From: Allobosea sp.
GTDB lineage: Bacteria; Pseudomonadota; Alphaproteobacteria; Rhizobiales; Kaistiaceae
Direction of reading: 5' to 3'
Assembly (NCBI GenBank): GCA_017307955.1
Contig: JAFKFV010000018.1
Span: forward strand, 124,001-188,000
Length of the DNA stretch: 64,000 bases
The notes under the pieces: model-generated
Told to the model about the DNA's origin: nothing
Database searches by the model: none
What the model saw: only the letters and a program-made list of their open reading frames with translations
Translations under genes and position numbers: made by a program
Shown: piece after piece, positions 60,334-64,000 of the stretch
Layout of the letters: each line of letters starts with the position of its first letter
How positions within the stretch are numbered: position 1 is the first letter of the stretch

Positions 60334-60687
60334 ATGCGACTCGCCTTGATCACGTTCGCCTTGCTGGCAATGATCTTCGGCCCCATCTCGGGGCCGGCTG
60401 CGATAGCGCATGCAGTCTCCTCCGGCACTGGGACTTACAGCCACGACAGTAACCCATTTGTCGAGCGGTCTGGTCAGGAGCATGACGATTGTATGGGTGG
60501 CTTTGGCTGCTGCCTGAACATTAACGGGTGCCGGGACCAGAGCTGCTTTTCCGGGGCCATCATTCCGCCTCGTGGCGCGAACGCGCCAAGGAACTTGGCC
60601 CAGACCTCCTGCCCTGCTTTAGCGGACGATGCCGCATCGGGCCAAACCGTCGCCCCTCTCCTCGATCCCCCAAGAAGCACCGTCTGA
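60334..60687 (+). CDS. Small Cys-rich secreted protein under an FNR-type promoter
   Basis: A 117-residue precursor with a signal peptide (RLALITFALLAMIFGPISGP, ending AIAHA). The mature protein is Cys-rich: DDCMGGFGCCLNINGCRDQS, with a further Cys at QSCFSG and TSCPAL. It ends LLDPPRSTV, a tail like those of the small proteins at 52025 and 49928. Metal binding is likely from composition. The FNR-type promoter 56 bases upstream links it to low oxygen. It is followed by the interrupted multicopper oxidase gene, 100 bases on. No named family recognised. Confidence 0.6.
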   Translation: MRLALITFALLAMIFGPISGPAAIAHAVSSGTGTYSHDSNPFVERSGQEHDDCMGGFGCCLNINGCRDQSCFSGAIIPPRGANAPRNLAQTSCPALADDAASGQTVAPLLDPPRSTV

Positions 60688-60787
60688 CACGACGAGACCG
60701 TCCGGCGCAACGCAAGGGACGGAGTGCTTCAACACGGGCGACGTCACCCAGGCGTGACCGCGCTCGCCCGCAAGGATTGAGAGAATC

Positions 60788-62248
60788 ATGAACCGCAGGA
60801 CTTTTCTGAAGGCCGCCCTCGCCGGGGCGACTGCCGCCGCGCTGCCATTCCCGCTTCGCGCTGCCACCCCGTCCGCCGCAAGACTGACAATCAGTACCCG
60901 TAGCCTTGAAGTGAACGGCAAGGCCGCAACCATCTATTCTCTGGTCGGCCCCGATGGGCGCCCGGGCCTCACACTCAACGCCGGAAGCGATTTCGACGTC
61001 ATTCTCCGCAATAGCCTTGCCGAGGACACGCTGATTCACTGGCATGGATTGATGCCGCCCTGGAGCCAGGATGGCGTGCCGGGTCTGCCTATGCCGATGC
61101 TCGCAGCTGGCGAGGAGCGCAGCTACCACTTCCCGGTCGGGGCAGGCGGCACCCACTGGATGCATGCCCATACCCTGCAGGAGCAGAATCTCCTCGCCGC
61201 GCCGCTGATCGTGCGTGGTGCGGCCGACGGCATCGCAGACGAGCAGGAGGTCGTCGTCATGCTGCACGACTTCTCCTTCAAGCCCGCCGCCGAACTGCTT
61301 GCAGGACTGAGGGGTACGGGCACGCCCGTCGGCGGGGCAATGGCCGCGATGCCAGGTATGCCCGGCATGGATCAGGGCTCCATGGCCATGGGCGGAATGG
61401 ATATGGGTGACATGCCTGGCATGGATCATGGCGCAATGCCTATGGCGATGGATCTCAACGACATCGCCTATGACGCCTAACTCGCCAATGACCGGACGCT
61501 TGATGACCCCGAGGTGGTCCAGGTCGATCGAAGCGGCACGATCCGCCTGCGCATCATCAACGGCGCCACAGCCACAGCCTTCACGGTCGATCTCGGGGCA
61601 CTCGAGGGCACGTTGATCGCCGTCGACGGGCAGCCCGTCGTGCCAATGTCGGGCCGCCAATTCCCGATGGCCATGGCGCAGCGCGTCGACGTCCGACTGC
61701 AAATCCCAAGTCAGGGCGGCAGTTTCCCGATCTTGGCCCTTCGCGAGGGCGCACCGGAGCGCACCGGGATTGTTCTCGCCACCGCCGGAGCGACCATCGG
61801 CCGTCTCTCCGTCTCTGGCGATCAGGCAGGCCCAATACTCGACAATGTACTGGAGGCCGGTCTCAGGGCCACGGCACCGCTCGCTCAGCGCCCGGCCGAC
61901 CGTACCTTTGCAATCGACCTCGCAGGCAGCATGCAGGGCTATGCTTGGTCCATGCCCGGTGCCGAGGCAATCGAAGTGCGCAAGGGCCAGCGCGTCGAGA
62001 TCACGATGCGCAATGTCTCGATGATGGCTCACCCCATGCACCTTCATGGGCACCATTTCCAGGTCGTTGCGCTCGATGGACGACGCTTCGCCGGGCCCGT
62101 CCGCGATACCGTGCTGGTGCCGCCGATGCGGACGGTGACCTTGGCGGTCGATGCCAACAACCCAGGCCGTTGGGCCTTCCACTGCCACCACCTCTACCAC
62201 ATGGCGTCGGGCATGATGGCCACCTTCACCTATGAGGGCGTGGCTTGA
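60788..62248 (+). pseudogene. Multicopper oxidase gene with an internal in-frame stop codon
   Basis: A 487-codon reading frame of the CopA/CueO class that is intact except for a TAA at 61478-61480. Before it lie a Tat signal (RRTFLKAALAGATAAALPFP), copper ligands HWHG (near 84) and HWMHAH (near 120), and a Met-rich loop (MAAMPGMPGMDQGSMAMGGM). After it the same frame continues LANDRTLDDPEVVQVDRSG with HPMHLHGHHF and HCHHLYHMASGMM (near 464). A Tyr codon (TAC or TAT) turned to TAA by one base change would explain it. Neither half alone can form the trinuclear site, so it is probably inactive unless the stop is read through or is a sequencing error. Confidence 0.85.
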
Positions 62249-62289
62249 CACGGCAGCTGACCAAGAGACCCCAGAAACAGGAGAAGAAC

Positions 62290-62910
62290 ATGTCAAAGAG
62301 ACTATTCCTCGCTTTCACGACCGCCACCCTGCTCCTGGCGGCTCCAGCTTTGGCACAGGATGCGCATCACCCGGCCGGGGACACGCCGGCAGCCCCATCG
62401 ATGCCCGCGCCAAAGCCAGATGCAATCCCTCAGCCCGGGATGTCGGCGGCGCCCATTCCGGCTGCGACGTCCGGCATGCCGGGTGGCATGGATTGCGTGA
62501 CGATGATGCAATCGATGATGAGCGGCGGCATGCCGATGAAAAATAGTGACCGGATGCCAATGGCCGGCGGCGCGGCAATACCGATGCAGGGCGCAATGCC
62601 GGTTCAGTGTAAAGGGATGATGCCGGGTGCCGTCGCAGCGGAAGAACCGGCCTCCACCAAGGCGTTCCGGATTGCGTCAGACCGGATGCATCTCGGAATG
62701 GCGATTGACTACTCGGGCAACGCCGACACCGATTTCGTGCGTGGGATGTTGGCGCACCACCGCGGCGCGATCGAGCTAGCCGAGGCTGAGCTTGAATACG
62801 GCAAGGATCCCGAGATCCGTAAGCTTGCCGAAGGCATCATCGCCACTCAGCAAGCCGAAGTGGCCAAGATGCGCAAGTGGCTTCTGGACCATCGGGAGGA
62901 TCCAAAATGA
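62290..62910 (+). CDS. DUF305 family copper-associated protein (CopM-like)
   Basis: A 206-residue exported protein. Signal peptide RLFLAFTTATLLLAAPALAQ. The middle is Met/Pro-rich (SGMPGGMDCVTMMQSMMSGG), and the end is a DUF305 four-helix domain with DFVRGMLAHHRGAIELAEAE, then LAEGIIATQQAEVAKMRKWL. In cyanobacterial CopM this domain binds copper in the periplasm. AGGAG lies upstream of the ATG at 62290. The next gene starts within its stop (ATGA overlap). Confidence 0.87.
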   Translation: MSKRLFLAFTTATLLLAAPALAQDAHHPAGDTPAAPSMPAPKPDAIPQPGMSAAPIPAATSGMPGGMDCVTMMQSMMSGGMPMKNSDRMPMAGGAAIPMQGAMPVQCKGMMPGAVAAEEPASTKAFRIASDRMHLGMAIDYSGNADTDFVRGMLAHHRGAIELAEAELEYGKDPEIRKLAEGIIATQQAEVAKMRKWLLDHREDPK

Positions 62911-63125
62911 CCCTCGACACCCTCGTCCCGCGCACGAAGTCCGGCAAGATCATTGCCGTGGTTCTGGCGATCGGAATCATCCTTGCCGTAGCCGATCACT
63001 GGATGCACCTCTTCGGCTTCCTGCCTCTTCTGATCATCTTGGCCTGCCTGCTGATGCACCTCTTCATGCATCACGGGCATGGCGGTCACGCGCATAAGGT
63101 CGCCAAGGACAACCACGATGTCTGA
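62907..63125 (+). CDS. DUF2933-type small membrane protein
   Basis: A 72-residue protein with one or two helices (IIAVVLAIGIILAVADHWMH, then LFGFLPLLIILACLLMHLFM) and a His-rich end HHGHGGHAHK. This fits the DUF2933 family, which often lies near copper and silver resistance genes. Its ATG overlaps the DUF305 stop and its own end overlaps the next gene by 8 bases, so the three genes are translationally linked. The His cluster may bind metal. Confidence 0.8.
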   Translation: MTLDTLVPRTKSGKIIAVVLAIGIILAVADHWMHLFGFLPLLIILACLLMHLFMHHGHGGHAHKVAKDNHDV

Positions 63126-63387
63126 CCGGCACATTGAATTTGTCCCGCTCGGCGCCGCGGTTTCTGTGACGCTCGTGGCGATCTACTTGCTTTGCGCTCT
63201 CGCTGCCGCCGTCTTGCCGGATATGCCGCTGGCCCATGGCTGGCTGGCCCTGTTCGGCGGCTACCCGCCGCTGACCGCAGGAGGCGTGATCGGCGCTATT
63301 GTCACCAGCATCGCCGTCGGCTGGTTGGCGGCTCTCGTCTTGGCGTCTGTCTACAACGCAGTCTCCCGAGGCAGATCGGGGCGTTGA
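63118..63387 (+). CDS. DUF5676 family membrane protein
   Basis: An 89-residue protein with two clear helices: GAAVSVTLVAIYLLCALAAA, near residue 10, and TAGGVIGAIVTSIAVGWLAA, near residue 56. It ends with a short basic tail (VYNAVSRGRSGR). The layout matches DUF5676 proteins, regular neighbours of DUF2933 and DUF305 genes in metal-resistance islands. Starts at the ATG at 63118, inside the upstream gene. Function unknown. Confidence 0.78.
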   Translation: MSDRHIEFVPLGAAVSVTLVAIYLLCALAAAVLPDMPLAHGWLALFGGYPPLTAGGVIGAIVTSIAVGWLAALVLASVYNAVSRGRSGR

Positions 63388-63416
63388 TCTTGGGCGCCTA
63401 GCCGGAATTTTTCCAC

Positions 63417-63447
63417 TTGACCTTCCTATCATTGGAAGGCGCATCGC
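63417..63447 (+). promoter_or_regulatory. Orphan CueR/HmrR-type operator-promoter
   Basis: TTGACC (63417-63422) is followed by a spacer of 19 bases holding CCTTCC (63421-63426) and GGAAGG (63434-63439) as a perfect dyad with a 7-base centre. This is the classical CueR/HmrR operator. The -10 (CATCGC) is poor. No plus-strand gene follows before the convergent cytochrome gene, so the site looks left over from a lost copper gene. Confidence 0.6.
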
Positions 63448-63512
63448 TAAACGATCGAGCGACTGTGAGATTTCAAAGACCTCGGATATCTGAGATGGCG
63501 ACCGGGATGGTT

Positions 63513-64000
63513 CTAGGGGGACGGCGGGTCATCAGCCGCGCCTTCGACCAATGGGGAGGACCTGTCTGGCCTTTCACTGGACGTCCCGCGCGCCCGGCTA
63601 AACAGCATGCCGTCGAAGACCCGGTCGCGCAGGACCAGGGCATGCCATGCGCCGCCAGCAACGTGAACACCGAGGAATGCAAGGAAGGCCCACACCAGGC
63701 TCCGGTGGACGCCCGTGAGATCACGCGCCGTCCATGCGCCGATATGAGGGCCTGCGGGCAATTGCCAGACCCCGAACACACGCGGAGGCGGCATGAGCGG
63801 AAGTGGCCGGTACGCCAGCCAGCCGGTTATCACGATGGCGACAATAAGCGCGTAAAGGCAAATCTGCACCAAGGCCCCGATGATGGCCAGCACGGGCGAG
63901 CGTGGTCGAACGGGGTCTTTTGCGGCCAGTCTCCAACCGATCCGGACGAAGACGATGGCAAGGATCGCGATCCCGAGAGACGAATGCCAGGGCAACCAAA
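63513..64000 (-). CDS. Cytochrome b561, C-terminal part (cut by window edge)
   Basis: A membrane di-haem cytochrome of the YodB/CybB type. The visible 162 codons run into the right edge without a secure start; a TTG at 63995 is probably internal. Helices and haem His candidates are LPWHSSLGIAILAIVFVRIG, LTGVHRSLVWAFLAFLGVHV and GGAWHALVLRDRVFDG. These match the His-x-x-Leu and His-x(6-7)-His pattern of the family. The C-terminal tail is Ser/Arg/Asp-rich. Such cytochromes pass electrons from quinol in the inner membrane. The gene converges on the DUF305-DUF2933-DUF5676 genes. Confidence 0.85.
   Translation of the reverse strand, partial: WLPWHSSLGIAILAIVFVRIGWRLAAKDPVRPRSPVLAIIGALVQICLYALIVAIVITGWLAYRPLPLMPPPRVFGVWQLPAGPHIGAWTARDLTGVHRSLVWAFLAFLGVHVAGGAWHALVLRDRVFDGMLFSRARGTSSERPDRSSPLVEGAADDPPSP

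Overview
The window is high-GC, densely packed alphaproteobacterial chromosome, most likely from the Hyphomicrobiales (Rhizobiales). The family content supports this: an rpsB-tsf pair, a 1159-residue DnaE, a 681-residue glutamine-dependent NAD synthase, MmsA, an intact YdcSTUV-PatD locus, FixK/FNR-type boxes and a BMP-type nucleoside transporter. I cannot name the genus from sequence alone.

Layout. 1-7 kb: translation and replication genes (tsf partial, rpsB, dnaE), two membrane proteins, one only 32 residues long, and a zinc alcohol dehydrogenase with a GntR-like palindrome at its start. 7.1-17.6 kb: a type I secretion locus with two tandem paralogous RTX repeat proteins (the downstream one broken by a single-base frameshift), then an HlyB-like ABC exporter and an HlyD-like adaptor; no outer-membrane partner is adjacent. 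17.6-28.1 kb: oxidoreductases and catabolic enzymes (esterase-like protein, alcohol dehydrogenase behind an FNR-type box, NadE, LhgO, aldo/keto reductase, mannitol/fructuronate-type dehydrogenase, LysR regulator, MmsA). 28.2-33.7 kb: a ydcSTUV-patD polyamine/aminobutyraldehyde operon with a long palindromic element between the binding-protein and ATPase genes. 33.7-38.7 kb: single genes (MAPEG, SDR, UspA behind an FNR box, a RibD-like reductase divergent from an HxlR regulator, a nucleoside hydrolase, a DUF2076 protein). 38.8-48.4 kb: a LacI-controlled uptake and hydrolysis module with an alpha/beta hydrolase, a GATase1-like protein, a nucleoside hydrolase, a complete BMP-family ABC transporter and an acetamidase/formamidase. 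It ends in a clear intrinsic terminator.

At about 48.52 kb the character changes. A 20-base match to the 3' end of an initiator tRNA (on the minus strand) sits just past the terminator, base composition drops, and decayed sequence follows, including a frameshifted FtsI C-terminal remnant. From there to the right edge lies what I interpret as a genomic island for copper handling: an outer-membrane-factor lipoprotein, two CopA/CueO-type multicopper oxidases (the second interrupted by an in-frame stop), a cupredoxin, a CusF-like chaperone, CopZ, DUF305, DUF2933 and DUF5676 proteins, several small secreted Cys- or Met-rich proteins, a Crp/Fnr regulator, a DsbA-family protein and a cytochrome b561. 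Two promoter-like sites have the 19-base spacer typical of MerR/CueR promoters, although no MerR gene is in the window.

Three sites matching the FNR/FixK consensus (upstream of the alcohol dehydrogenase, uspA and a small secreted protein in the island) each have a plausible -10 hexamer exactly where a class II FNR promoter would need it. This suggests that part of both the core and the island responds to oxygen. I saw no rRNA, complete tRNA or CRISPR array, and no intact transposase or integrase. Coordinates of starts are my choices from SD position and family alignment; all homology statements come from recognition, not searches.
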